Both the position numbers and the translations under genes were made by a program. The notes beneath the pieces were generated by a model. It was not told the DNA's origin, did no database searches, and worked only from the letters and a program-made list of their open reading frames with translations. From Xylogone sp. PMI_703 (lineage: Eukaryota; Ascomycota; Leotiomycetes), in the NCBI GenBank assembly GCA_021399445.1, contig JAJTUQ010000006.1, forward strand, positions 1,798,001-1,862,000: a DNA stretch of 64,000 bases, in the 5' to 3' direction. Within the stretch, counting starts at the first letter, position 1, and each line of letters opens with the position of its first letter. This document shows positions 10,926-23,379 of the stretch, piece by piece.

Positions 10926-12241
10926 TATGCGGCTAATGTCCATTATCGAGCATTGTGAACAGAGTTTTTAACACGATGGTTCTCTCAGGAAATGCAGTCA
11001 AGCCTTTTCTTATGACGCAAGCCTCAAGATCACATAATCAACAGCTTCCGGGTTTCTCAGATCATATAAACATTTACTGGTATAAAAATAGAAATAGAGC
11101 TATGGAGGTGATACACATACGGCGAGCGGGTCAAGCATGGTTGGTTTTCTTGCATCTTGCGTGGATCGAGCTTTAAGTCTTGGTGCGACTTGGAAGTCAG
11201 AGATAAGTAATCGGTGGTGGTATCGCATTGCCACAATCACCCAGTTTGCTTAAAGTTGACAAGAAATTTATTGCACACATCTCTTGCAAGTATATTCATA
11301 TCGTCTTGTCCATCAGAGTATTTCACATCACGAAGGCTTTCAAACATGGCGAGAAACTCCGGTACATACTCCCGGTCGCACTGTTCAAATTCCTCAATAA
11401 ACACCCCTTTGATTAAGCTAAGCTGCTCGCTGTGGACGCTCTACCCTTATAAGGTCTTAGTGTGATACTGTAGTATACTGTATAACGATGAACCACGACA
11501 CCGTTTTCTCTTCCGAAATAGCCCGGTGGTCGTAAGTTCCGACACAACCTGCTGTCCAACTCTGTGAATCTCTTCTTTCTATACTGCTCTTACCAGATAT
11601 TAGCCGCAACCGCATGCCAGCCTGTAATGCGCTCGACCCGGCATACATTGTATTCGTTTTGAGTATAATGTTCGATACAGCTGGTAGCCCGGAAGCTGGG
11701 ACGGGGTACTTGGTAGCCTGCGAATCACTCGGCTCGAGACTGCGGCTGTGGCTGATACTAGATCACATCACGCAGCTCAATTTCTATAAATAAATCTTTG
11801 ACAGCCCACTTTGCGACAAAGTAAATTCAACATGTTTTAAGAAGTTTGCTGTCTCGGAAAACGTTAACATTATATAAGAAGTTAACACATCCTTCGTGTA
11901 TCGCTTTAATAAACCTCACATATAAGGGGGTATAAACAGTCAGGCAATAGGAGTTCTCCATTTATTCTGGCAAAGCCACTAAAAGAAACTTTGATTAACG
12001 TCAGGCGTGAAATAAGGAATGGCATGACATGTAAATAGCACTAGAGTATTGCAGTGCAAGGGGCTCTAAATCCCCCCAGCCATGCAAGCCCATTCGTAGA
12101 CAGGAAGGCTCTGGCACGTCCCGCTGCCCGCTCACCTCTATATTATTTCCATCTGTGTCATCCCTTGTAAGACCTTTCTAGTATGGAACATCCGCACTAT
12201 GCTCATTCCCTCGGGTCTCAATGACCGTCTCAGCCTTCCAT
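10926..12241. other. Gene-poor stretch with one coding relic
   Basis: Apart from the relic at 11237-11436 I see no gene. ATCGGTGGTGGTATCGC at 11211 weakly resembles the copia LTR end and may be an old LTR fragment. The rest is AT-rich, with TATATAAG/TATAAGG strings around 11870-11935. Confidence 0.4.
11237..11436 (-). pseudogene. C-terminal coding relic, family not recognised
   Basis: The reverse strand reads without stop for about 65 codons to a TGA at 11239-11237. It includes EQLSLIKGVFIEEFEQCD and EFLAMFESLRDV, and ends CNKFLVNFKQTG. It looks like a helical, acidic protein C-terminus with normal codon use, unlike the AT-rich surroundings. No start or upstream exon could be found, so it is probably the stub of a lost gene. 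Confidence 0.35.
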
Positions 12242-12571
12242 CTCCTCAGAATGAAAATGCCAGTAGATCTGTTAGAATTGACTCCCAAAATTTCGTCGAG
12301 GTCTTATAAGAATATTGAAAAAAGCGTGGCGGGAATATGGATAGTCGGCGAAAATACAATGCCTACTGCAAACATTAGAATATTCCCATAGACGACGTTA
12401 TGGGACAAGTGACACTTACCATTCTTCATGGTCATCTTGTTGGTCTCAGAATGATTGGTAATATTGATCAGGAAGGCGAACAAGGCTCTCAATAGCATCC
12501 AATTTTCATGTGGAAGCTTATGAACAAGCACATTCAGCGGGGCCACTTTCTCCCGGGCAGTATCCAGTTCT
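12242..12571 (-). pseudogene. RhoGAP domain remnant
   Basis: On the minus strand, codons from about 12571 read VSELDTAREKVAPLN, then VLVHKLPHENWMLLRALFAF and NITNHSETNKMTMKN. A 54-nt GT-AG intron (GTAAGT...TTTGCAG) follows, then VGIVFSPTIHIPATLFSIFL. This is the second half of a Rho-GTPase activating domain: the LP.N...L..L..HL block and the N.M...N..IVF.PT block. A TAA codon (12306-12304) ends the frame right after FSIFL, followed in frame by DLDEILGV. The first half of the domain, with the arginine finger, could not be found upstream. It is therefore a truncated pseudogene. Confidence 0.65.
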
Positions 12572-12599
12572 GAAACAGTTAGTTTTCCAATGGTGTATG

Positions 12600-14949
12600 C
12601 AGAAAGCTGTGCACCCTTGCTTTTGACCGACCATTATTTACTCCGGTACTTAGATGACTTTTTGAATAGACTTCCCATGTCACAATGGTCTGGTCAGGTG
12701 AGTGCAATACTGAGTTTCGAAGCATACATCATGAAAGGTATACTTTGGAATGTGCCATACGACATATTTTCCAGGTGTAAGATTAATAACCCTCGATCTC
12801 AAAACGTAATCAGCTGGATATGAGAGCCGAATGATATAAAAATCCATTTCCAATTTTTCTGTTCCTCTTCCTTTCCAAGCTGTGTGAAGGAATCCTATCT
12901 TGAAAGTTATAGCACTTCGTGAGAAAGTGCAATGGCAACATTTGTTGCAAAAACGTGTGAATCTGTCCCCTTTTGTTGAGATCGGTATCCGCAGATATGT
13001 CCGTCTCATAGGTTATATATACATATACAGAGCGATATCGTTGGCAGTCAGTCTGTTGGACCAGGCAGGGCAGTATGAACTCATGGATAAATTTTCGCAA
13101 GACATCCTCAATCTCCTCCTACCTACAGTAAAACGATACTTGACGGCAAGTCTTCTGCTGCCAGGCACAAAAGTGACTCTTTACAAGACTGACCTAGATG
13201 CTAGCATTTATCAATCTTAATTTGTCGCCAATAAATTACTCAAATGGTCCTGAAAATTCTAACCTTCGACTATGGTAATATTTTGGCCGATCCTTCCTAA
13301 TTTATTTCTCCAGTCTTCATCTAGCGTACATCACAGCCCTTGCTATCAGCGCTGATACCACCCACGTACAAAGATGTGACGTTTCAGAAATGCCCACCAT
13401 ATGTCAATTCGCGCTTTTATCCACGATGAAGATATAATTGCTTGATACCTTGTAACTGGCTAATTAGGGAAAGGTCGCCGTTGGGAACTAAAAATAACCG
13501 GGGGCCACACCTTGCAACCCGTACAGCTTTCATAACTTACCTCTCCACCTGACCGGAAGATGGACCGTCATTTCAGGCGGCCATCAAATCCTAAAACGAA
13601 GGACCAGCCGTTCTTCCACCTTGGAATCCTCATCATGCACAATCCAGTTATCCTTTTAATGCAGAACTGTCTCCCCACTGTAGGTTTTGGGGTTGTAGTG
13701 GTTAATGTCTCATTGCCAGATTTTGTTTTTACGACATGAAAGGAGTCCTACGGATTCTTCCGAGTTCAGTGACGACGACCTTAACCAGCTGGGAGACCCT
13801 GAGGAGCAACCATTGCTTAATCAGCGCAGATGTGACGGTTCCCAGTCAAACAATTCCACCTGGGCCAGCGATGGATGGCTTGGCAAGAACCAATTGATGA
13901 GAGTTTACTTATGCAAACTTTCAAATTATACGCACTGTGCTTAGCTCTCGAAAATACTGCGAGTTCATTGGCTCAGTTTAGTACTTTTACTCCCGGTGCC
14001 GGTTCGGAGTGCATTTAGCTCAGGTCTTGAAATAAAAGCTTTAAGGCTCATGAGTCTTAGAATGTACGGAACCTATAAAGAAGACTTGGAGCCTTTAAGT
14101 TAATCATAGGGTTATTACGAGCTTATATAACTTCATGATGTATTGTAATGACTGGTATATCTAAAAAGGCTCAACAATTCTAGTTTTAGTAAAGTTAATA
14201 TTTAGTTCAGCTTCAGTCCAATTTTGACTGACTGCACCCTCAAATTCAACTCGACTCAACTTATTAAAAGCACTGATAGTGACAACGTGTCTCACCATAA
14301 AATGCAATAACTGTTATATCATATGCCAGATGTGTAATAGAAAAGTGGGCAATGGTATAATTGTTATCGCTGTCTATTTTATGTACCTAAGTTTATCGGT
14401 ATCTCATAATTTTCAACAAATATACATGAGAGGATGTGATAGTGGTGACGCCGTCGGCAGATTGAACCCGCAAGTAGAAATAGCAACGCTTCATAAGTGA
14501 ATTGACCTCTATCCTTTTAAATATCTACTTGGGCTAGATGGAGTTGTACTCAAACTTTCTCCAATGCAGGACAAGTCATATTTTACAGTATATAGATATC
14601 AGGTGGAGTTCCATCCCGTTACCTACTTGTCACGGTACACCCAGGTTATTTCAGACAGAAAGCCAACTCAGTCATACTGCGTGCTGCAAATAGTATAATA
14701 AGGCTTTTCTCATAAGTATAGAATTGACTCCTGTCTCTAAGAAGAATTTATGTAATTATCAATTTGCATAAATAGTCCTGCCCGAGGCTGAGCAACCCTG
14801 GGACACCCACCCCCTCGAAGCAATCCTTGAGCAATTTACCCCATGATTTCACTTGTCCGGCTAATTGCATTTTGATCTAATTACCAACAATTTTGAACTA
14901 GAACCCGGTGCTTTAGCAGTGTCATCTTTTGCAGTAGGTTGTACGATTA
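12600..14949. other. No gene recognised
   Basis: Several open frames occur (minus 12680-13009, plus 12900-13220, plus 13705-13944). None shows a family motif. The 13705-13944 frame has a polar, acidic stretch (SSEFSDDDLNQLGDPEEQPL) that might be an exon of a decayed gene. The rest is AT-rich with frequent stops. Confidence 0.4.
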
Positions 14950-15120
14950 TTACAAATAGACGAAGTTACTCTCAAGCTCCTGGCGATGTCTAGAGACATT
15001 AATCAATGCAGCGCCATTCCCAACTTCAATATCGCCTGGAGCGAGACCTTTCTGCATCTCCATATCATGCGCCGAGCCTTCGCATCCCACAATAGTTGCA
15101 TTGGCCACCCGAGACCTTCT
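14950..15120 (-). pseudogene. C-terminal coding relic, family not recognised
   Basis: The reverse strand is open for 56 codons to a TAA at 14952-14950 and reads RRSRVANATIVGCEGSAHDM, EMQKGLAPGDIEVGNGAAL and INVSRHRQELESNF. The regular Gly/Asp turns look like genuine protein, but no start codon, splice site or neighbouring exon supports a gene. I do not recognise the family. Confidence 0.3.
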
Positions 15121-17061
15121 CTGGTGTCATTCCTTTGATTCCTGTCTCTGTGTTCTTGTTTGAGGAGAGGTTAGGACACCGCGAGTAGAGCGCTGTGATA
15201 GTCTACGGCGCTCTAGAATATCTCGGTTATCTCCGGGATAAGCGTTCTGGAACCTTTTACAATTGGTTGATCTCAAGTGGTTCTGACTGAATCAACGCAT
15301 AGAACGCCGATCCAGAGCCACGTTACGGGGTGGTTCCGGAGGCCGTTTTCATGGACGGAGATTAAGCTAGACAAAAAAAAAGTCTCATAGGGTCAGAATC
15401 ACATAGGAGAGATTTGGTAAAGTGATGGATTGTTTATACACGGGGAATCAGTCCCTCGGTGATTGCCTTCATCTACTTCCGTACCCTGCAGATATGACTC
15501 TGTTAAGTCCAATTTCTCTCTCTCCGTTATTAAGGTGCTGTTTGGTATAGCCTCTAGTAAAGTGTATTCATTCTTTCGGAATTTCCTGCATGTGTTGTTT
15601 GGTTAGCAGGCTTCTGACTGCCGTTGATATTTCCACCATGGATCCGAGCGTACGCTTTGAGCTGAGTCCAGGCTCAATCGGAATTTTCCAGCTTACCACC
15701 GTTGCACGTACTGGACGCCTGGAGCTGGTAGCAGGCTCCAGCATCTACCAGTAGAATATCATCGCGCTGCAAGCCCATGGCACCAATAATGCAACGTTGT
15801 ACACAGTATGACGGAGTATACCGTGTCGCAAATAGCTGAGGGCGAGTGACAAATATCTACTGAGCTGCTAACAGCGCCTGTTGCTAGACGCAGAGCTGCA
15901 ATCGATGCTTGTGCGTTCAAATCGAGCATTTGAGTCGAAGGTAAGCCCACGAAAGCATCGTGGCTCTCTCCATAGCTGGCTACTTCGAGTACCTGGCAGC
16001 CATTCCCCCGCTGTTGTCTACGGTTCCAGAAAAAGAAAAAACAATCAAAAGGAAAAGTCACACTTTCCTGTCTGTGCTCTATTGCATCAAGAACTTTTCC
16101 ATGCCGTATTATTCTACGAGCTATGCACAGACAGGAAAGTGGCATATTGCGCCCCGTACGGAGTTGACACATCTTCCATTTTTTGAGGACTCTAGTTTAA
16201 TTTGCTCAAGATAGATAATGGCAAAGCAAGCCGCCTTCACGGCTGCAACGCTTCAAGCCGTGGCGGGAGGAGATCGATAAGCAACAGTGTCGGGGAACTA
16301 CTATCCTTGCATTCCGATGGAAAAGCTGAATCCCACTCCCCGGCTCTACATGGCACGCTGACCGGACACCCTTCCGCGGAGGTCTGAGTGGCCGGTGAAC
16401 CTTGTCACGTTTGTGCCTAGACTTTGGAGCTATCTGCGGGTTGAGCCGTGATCTGGAGAGCGAAGCCCCGCTGGAAGACTTGCCTCTTGATCTGCGTAGG
16501 AGTAGAATACTGGTGCTCACAGGGGAGCGCAGTGCGCCCACCATCCCTCGAATAAAGCAGATGACCAGACTCTGCTGCAGGAGCTCGAACTCAAAGACAG
16601 GGATTCTCTGTTGTCGCCGTTCTAAAAATGATTGAATCCACATGCAAGCAGATTGGAGATGCTACAGCAATCAAACGGAACACCGGGGGATAGAAGTTCT
16701 ATCAGCCTTGGAAAACCTCATACACCAATCATGGCATTCTTGTTGCATTCTCTCAAACCATAATCCCTATAGCCACCCGCATAATCACACAAATTCTCTC
16801 GTAGTTGTAATTTCACCACTCAAAGACTTCGTTCATCCCTGGGATGGCCCTGGGGGTTTACGTACGGCTCCATTGAAAAGGATCTCTTTTCCGAGTAGTA
16901 GATCCCCACAGATGACCCTTTGCTTTCTTGTTTCCGCTTCCTCACTCAGTATAGTCAAATTAAGACTACGCAATTCGAATGTCACTGTGATTGCTAAGAC
17001 GTTGATCGAATTAGCAGAACTGCTAGTGAATAGACTATAAGGAAAGCCACGGGGTTCAGAC
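15121..17061. other. Gene-poor stretch
   Basis: Contains the 17-bp inverted repeat described separately. A relatively GC-rich block at 16205-16640 has a 145-codon minus-strand frame rich in Arg/Ser with no recognisable domain; it may be a transposon relic. Confidence 0.4.
16061..16141. repeat. 17-bp perfect inverted repeat (hairpin)
   Basis: CACTTTCCTGTCTGTGC at 16061-16077 is the exact reverse complement of GCACAGACAGGAAAGTG at 16125-16141, with a 47-nt loop. It could be a relic transposon end pair or a small-RNA hairpin. Confidence 0.75.
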
Positions 17062-18639
17062 ATGGCGGAGAGTTTCTCTAAGAGCAAGTTCGCGGTGGAA
17101 ACATGGACACTATATGGTGTTGGAATGTGCTTGACCTTCACAAGATTGTGAGCCTTCGTTTGCTATCGTCACTCTTGCTTGTCTTTATGAGTTGTGCTAG
17201 TTCTATTATCATAATCGATCTCGGGCCAATGAACACTTTTTGACATCATTTGCTGATTTGCATCTTTTCCTTGTTTTACAGGATATCTCAAGCTCGCCGA
17301 CTCGGAATCCGTAATATGCGCTCGGACGACTATGTGATGATTACAGTGATACCATGGTATACACTTCTCGTGGTATCGAGTAATAAATCATCTTTGGCGG
17401 TGGTTCGAATTTTATGACTCCAGAGGAGATAGTCGCACTGACACCAGAGATCAAGGCGGCGAGAATTGCAGGGAGCAAGTGGGTTTTGTTAAATGAAGAG
17501 GTTATGGTTATGAGTATATGGACCTGTAAGGTCTGTATGTTGTTGATATATGGGGGATTGACGTAAGTTGAAATAAGTTTTCTTTGACGGTACTGGCTAG
17601 CTCTTAAAATGAAAAGCTGTGAGAGAAGCTGTCGTTATGACTGTTCTATATTTTGTCCTGTTTATGCTTTAAATATAGCCTATGACCTAAAGCCCTGTCT
17701 CCTTGTGTTTTTACTTTCTAGCCTTTGACTGCTTTCTGTGATGCTGTTGAAGATTCAGTGACTAACTTCTAGTTATAGTGAAGGACTTGAAGAGGAGCGA
17801 ATAATTAATGGAGTATTCATATATACAATTGCCGGATTCATTGCTACACAGATTGCACTGTTTACTACTTGTCGTCCGTTCTCAGGGTATTGGTCTGTCC
17901 CAGCAATAAATGGTAAGTTTAAAAGATACAAGCTCTTTTACACTTATACTATTTATTATTGAAGGCTAAGTTCTACTTAGATCAATGCTGGTCATATTTC
18001 AACTTTGAAATAGTCGAAGCGACTTTTAATATCAGCGCTGACCTCATGGTTCTCCTCGTTGCCCTCCCTCTTCTCGCAAAACTCCACGTGCCAATTCGGC
18101 AAAAAGCTATTCTGCTTGGTGTCTTTGGCATGGGTGTCTTCATCATTATCGCTGCCATTCTCACCAAAGTTTACTCCCTCGATCCAAACCTCGTTTCATA
18201 CGCTTATCTCAACTGGTATTTCCGTGAAGCAAGCGTCAGTGTCTATGTCACCAACGGCCCTGCGATATGGGCCCTGATAAGAGACATATTCCCTAATATT
18301 AGGCATTGGGGATATCCAACCGGGACAGCCGATTTGTCGAGTTACTTGAACAGAGTACGAAGTGGCACTAGCAAGGCTACAGAGAGAAAGAGTTCCTGGA
18401 GTACTCGAGGGCAAGCATCAAGGGGAAGAGGGAGTGAGAATGACGGCTCATTAGAGTTAATTGATAGACTTGGCGGTAAGAACTCTAACGAAGAAGAGGG
18501 AACAGATATGGGGGGAATGGACAGCCAGGTACATATCATTCCCAAGAATATGCTGCAAAATGAAGCGAAGGACGGGAATATTCACCACAATGTAACTTTC
18601 AGCGTCACTGAGAGTTTAAGGCCTTCTAGGCCGCCGTAA
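17062..18639 (+). pseudogene. Pth11-type rhodopsin-domain integral membrane protein, one frameshift
   Basis: Four exons fit: 17062-17147, 17282-17562, 17773-17912 and 17981-18639. The product would be a seven-helix fungal rhodopsin-like (Pth11/CFEM-less) membrane protein of about 385 residues. Diagnostic pieces are RARRLGIRNMRSDDYVM, GGGSNFMTPEEI, CRPFSGYWSVPAIN, DQCWSYFNFEIVEATFNISA, IRQKAILLGVFGMG and a polar cytosolic tail. In exon 2 the frame breaks at about 17383: the codons before it (TLLVVSSN) and after it (IIFGGGSN) are both family-like but lie one base apart. Read literally, the frame ends at a TGA near 17417. This is a one-base deletion or a sequence error; no plausible intron removes it. 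The protein would sit in the plasma membrane and may sense surfaces or ligands. Confidence 0.75.
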
Positions 18640-19767
18640 TAATATGAAGATGAATTACCGATGCTGCCTCCCATTATAATTCTTATGAGTTATTATCAGA
18701 TAAACAGATAGCAAACCCCAAGGCTTGCAATCATACTGTCCTAGCACAGCAGAAAATATCACAGAGGACTTGAAACAAGTTTTGATAATATTGGGATATG
18801 GCTGTTCCAAACTGTACTCCACACCCCAATTCTCCTGAAATGAATCAGACCAGTAGTATGCTAGATTGACCTCCCCAGGTTATCCTCCCCGGACTGTTCA
18901 CTCCAAATTGATCTGACTTTACTCGCCTGAATTCTCTCGATAGCTTCTTACTAGTATGCACTGCTACATAATTAGAATAGCAGCAGGTGGTCGATTGGTC
19001 CACATCACATGAGCCCCCTCTCGCGCTGCCCGATGGCAGGTTTAGCCAAGCGGCTAAGTAGAACTGATGGGTGGCTATCCAGTAGATCGCAACGTAACAA
19101 TACTGTACAGGTGTATTCCGTTTGTTGCATGTCATGCCCACATGCTGGTCTCTCAGGGTGGCGGCGGCATGCTGGCGTGAGCCAACAACAGCAGCGGAGA
19201 CTCGTTTTTGTTGCACGTCGTAGCATGAGAGGCCTCCCCTGGGGTGCTAACTAGGCGGAATCATATATAGTTTAATCTGGATTAATATAGAAAGCCTACT
19301 CCATCAGCCCGCTGTCTTTTTAGTGCAGCCTTCCCCCTTGGTGTAATGTGAAGAAACCACAGCGTGATGAAAGGGGGTTGCCCGCATAGCTATTCAGGTA
19401 TGTGAACCATTTACATCATCCGGCTTCAATCACTCTGTATAGCTGCTAAACTTCAGGAGTATTAAGTGTATTAGATGATATCCATCATCATTTGCACACT
19501 TGATCGTGAAGGAGACGTCCTATGTGTTATCCTTTTGGAATCAAGGTGGCCAAGCATCCAATTGTCTCCAGCCTCGCTTGATTATTCTCTCACTTCCGCA
19601 GCTGGTTACTTTGGACAGCTAATCTGAATGCTCCGGCAACTCTGGTATACTGTTAGCAAGCGCACTTATGTATATATATCTTATTTCTGCTAGTATATAA
19701 TAAGCGTTGTCTTATAATTATAAGTTATATTTCTTTTCTTAATTATGGATAATAAATAATTATTAAA
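18640..19767. other. Intergenic, no gene recognised
   Basis: No exon-like sequence. The last 100 bases before the next gene end are very AT-rich (19660-19767), as expected for a 3' flank. Confidence 0.5.
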
Positions 19768-22700
19768 TTATCCAAGAGCAGCATACTTCATGAAGTCCTC
19801 GACGTGGGTTCCCGTTGTGGAGCTGATGCAATACACTCTGACGGTAGTGCTGGCGATTAGCCAAGCTAGATCACCGCCCCAGACCTGCGATGACATTTTA
19901 TCAGCATCGGGATATGATACTTGTGCCTGGCGACATAATAAAGGCAAGGTATGAGTAGTTGAGACTTACCACCCAGGCTAGACTGAGAGCCGTTTCATTA
20001 TCGAACCCTTCCCATGGCGGGACACTGGACAGAACTCCGACGAACTGGGTCACGGTGGCTCCGATCTCTGTCCAGATCATGTGGGCCCGGGGCGTCCATG
20101 CTCCAGGTCCGCTTGCCGTGGTCCACGTTTGATACCTCCTCTGCTGACGCGCCAACTGAAATCTCATTCCCGTGGACCGGCTGGCAAGGCTTTGTGCGAG
20201 GCTGAGCGTCGTGAATGCCACACAGACATACCCAGCCCCGATCGCGCCGGCACCGGTGAAAGTGCGAAGATCGTTGTCGAGGGAAAGATCGGTGGGCTTT
20301 GTGCCATTGAAATATCCTGCCAGTGTTTCCTTCGTCACCCTCCCTTCCAATCGAGGTGGTGTACGATGATACAGGAGCTTATAGACGATTGTCGTGGGGA
20401 TCGCCATCAGCAGCGAGAAGCAGTTGAACAGTGTAAATGGACGGTCTTTACCAGCAATAGTGTGCCACAGAGCAGTGAATACGGGGATATCGATCGGGGT
20501 CTCTCCCAACGCCCGAACGGTGGCAATCAGCAGCTCTGCCGCTTTGAAGATAACCGTGGCCGAGTTCTCGATTGACTTGAACGCAGCATCGCAGACGTCA
20601 TTGTCGATGTTGAAAGAAGCTTCGTTCCTCTCATCGTCGGACCCAAAGACATGCGGGATTTGGCTTCCCAATTGCTCCGCAAGTCTTTTGATCACTTCGA
20701 ATTCCTTGCAAATTGCGTCCCAGATATCGCTCAACAACGGGTTGCTCGCCCCTACTGAACCCTTCCATTAGTGGTTGGGATTCTCAATCAAGTTCCTCTG
20801 CGTATCATGGAGGCGATGTCTTACCTGCCCAGGGTGGTACTCTGTCAGGCCCATAAAAATCGCCATGATTGATTTGGTCACCCACTCAATTGAAAGAGAC
20901 GCTGTACTTGATCAGTTGGTCCGCCTGTGGAATGATATCTTTTCTCTCCACTCTCTCCACCCTGGACAGTTCCTTCCGTTGAGATTCCAGACCACCGCGC
21001 CTGTAAGATTGGACAAGTTCCTTGGTGTCATTGATCCAGCTCTGGATGGCGTCGTTGACTGATTCCAACTTCTCCTGTCCGTAGCTTAAGCCCACACTTA
21101 TCAGTGTTGAGATGCTATCGGATGTATGCACGATATCGGACCAATTGAAAATAAAGCCCGCAAAGTCGATCAACTTCTTCACCACCACACCACTCTTCGC
21201 GAGCAGCCACCCGATAGCCCTTAGCACCGTTTCAGCCGTGGACAGCACAAAATTGTATACCTCTCCCGCCAGCTTTACGGTTAGAGTCCACAATGATTCT
21301 GTTTTATCAGGCATTTAGCAACTCCCCCTCGATGATCGGACTAACAGGGGAAAAGGAGGTAGTACTTACTGGCCGTGTCAATAACCCAATCTGTAGCTTC
21401 CTGGGCTTTTTCTTGAACCCAGTGAAAGGCAGCCCAGGCGGAGTCGACCAGGTCAGAAAAGAAGAAGTGCTTGAGAGTCCCGGCTTTGAGGAGTTTGGAC
21501 CGATAATCAATATGCGTGTCCAGATGAGCACAAAGCCGGGCAATATTCCTGGCAATGGTATCCGCGTCACTTTCACTGAGGGACCCTGGTTCCACGAGCT
21601 CCTGGCCGGACTGCGTCTTGGCTGTCATTAAGTCTTTGCCTGATCGGATTTGACGGAGTTTTTTGACGACTTTGGTGCTTGCGTCCATCAAAGAAGAATG
21701 GATGGGCTGATATTTGACCTCCTCACCCGTCGCATTCGGCGGCAAGTACCCATCAATATGGATGGAGTGACATGCGACGTCGTTAGTTCCCATAATAATC
21801 AGCAGGACACCCTGAGAATCCGTGCGAAACCAAGCTCCATTGCTTGTCAGATTGGTCGCTCGTCCATTGACCAAGGCTCGAGTGTACCCGGAGCTGATCA
21901 CATGGAGTTGACAACCAGCCACGACCTCGAGTTCCGTTGTCACGTCTGTGTCTTTCTCTGGATTTGTCTTTGCTTCTGGGACGGCTTGAATCCGCAGCGC
22001 GTAGCCGTCCATCTCAATGTTATCTGTCCGAGACCCGACGTAGAACGGATGGACTTCCCAGATCTTGGTATCGGAAGCCTCCTGTAGAAGAAACAGGTCT
22101 CCCGCCGTATTAACCAAGATCAAGGTTTGGACCAAAATGCTGCTGCTGTCGTCCTTGTCCAAGGCTGATCGGACTGCGAGAATCCCCGACAGTCGACCTC
22201 CTTCTCCTTCTTTGAGGAGTGGGATATGTTTACCGTCCGTCATTGAGTCCATGTGCGTGGCGTAGTAGTGGGCACTGTTATCGGCAACAGTATACCAAAT
22301 CGTGAGATTCTCATCCACAAGCGCAGCGTGGATCCCCTTGAGCCCCTGTGCTTTGTCTGCGGAGACAACTGTCGTGCCGGTTCCCGTGGATTTTGTATAC
22401 TGCTTGTATGTCAACTCCGTTACGCCATTGCCTCCGACTAACAGCACGGAATATCCGGTGCTGGGGTGGAGGAACGAGGTTAAACATGTTGCGCCCAGTC
22501 GCTGTTAGCTCTTTTTCAATACATATACATATATAGGGTACGTTGTCTACATAACGTAGATCATACCGGTTGGACAAGTTGGCTCGACCGTAAAGTCTGT
22601 GCCGTCTAATGTGAGGAACTGGAGTTTCTTGCTGTCTCCCGTCTGGTACAATACGAAGACGCCTTCACCAACGGGACATTTGCCGAACGCAATAGCCAGA

Positions 22701-23379
22701 ATCTTCTGCGGGTTGGTAGCAAGCTTCCAGGTATTGAATTGCAAAACGGGTTTGCCGTCCGTCACAGTGATATCGACAAATCCCAGCTGCTCTTCCTTGG
22801 TAATTCGATCCTCCCGTTCGAATGCCAGAAAGACCAAAGGGAATTCTTTGCCCGCAACGGTTCGGGTGAAGTCACTCTGATATGGATTAGTTAGACGCGA
22901 GTTGCGAGATTGTCACACTCTTTAAATCACGATATATAATTAATAGAAAACCTTAAAGGGGGGGAGCCTACCATGAAAATTCGTCTTGTCACGGGTACCT
23001 CTGTAGCCCCCCCAATCGTGTAAGCTTCGAGGTTCCCGCCTTCCCAGAGATGGTCCGGGGAAGCTCGCTGTACCAGATGGAACGTTCTTTTCCCGTTCGA
23101 TCCCTGAGTGACCAATCCGATATTTAGAGTCAAGTCCGAGTGTTGCTGCAAATCGAATGCGAGAACGGAACCCTCATACGGCAGAATGTTGCGGAAGTTC
23201 ATCATCGTGGGTTCTCCGTTATCATCCATAACCAGATTGAGCTTCCCATGTTCACTAAGAGAAAAAAGTGCTACGTTCGAGCTAGTATCCTTGAATGCGA
23301 CGAAATGGTTGCCCACGGGGATTTTCTCTGCCGCGAGCAAACTGGTCATCAGTTCGGCATCATGCTTGATATAAACCAT
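19768..23379 (-). CDS. Large conserved-looking fungal protein of unknown function
   Basis: Start ATG at 23379, stop TAA at 19770-19768, about 1080 residues in at least seven exons. Main exons: 23379-22972; 22876 to about 22567; about 22490-21390; about 21310 to 20910; a 17-nt microexon near 20830 (spliced as KVPPWAVGAS); about 20756 to 19972; and 19886-19768. The first 550 residues are beta-rich with repeated hydrophobic/polar alternation (VALFSLSEHGKLNLVMDD, GFVDITVTDGKPVLQFN, LLVGGNGVTELTYKQ), like a propeller. The remainder is helical (SWINDTKELVQSYRRG, DAAFKSIENSATVIFKAAEL) with hydrophobic stretches such as AIPTTIVYKLLYH. One splice near 22560 needs a weak donor (GTTATG) to keep frame. 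I do not recognise a named domain. It is divergent from the gene at 24432. Confidence 0.7.

Noticed and set aside
16206..16643. 145-codon minus-strand frame rich in Arg and Ser
   Set aside because: No domain, start context or splice support; possibly transposon debris.
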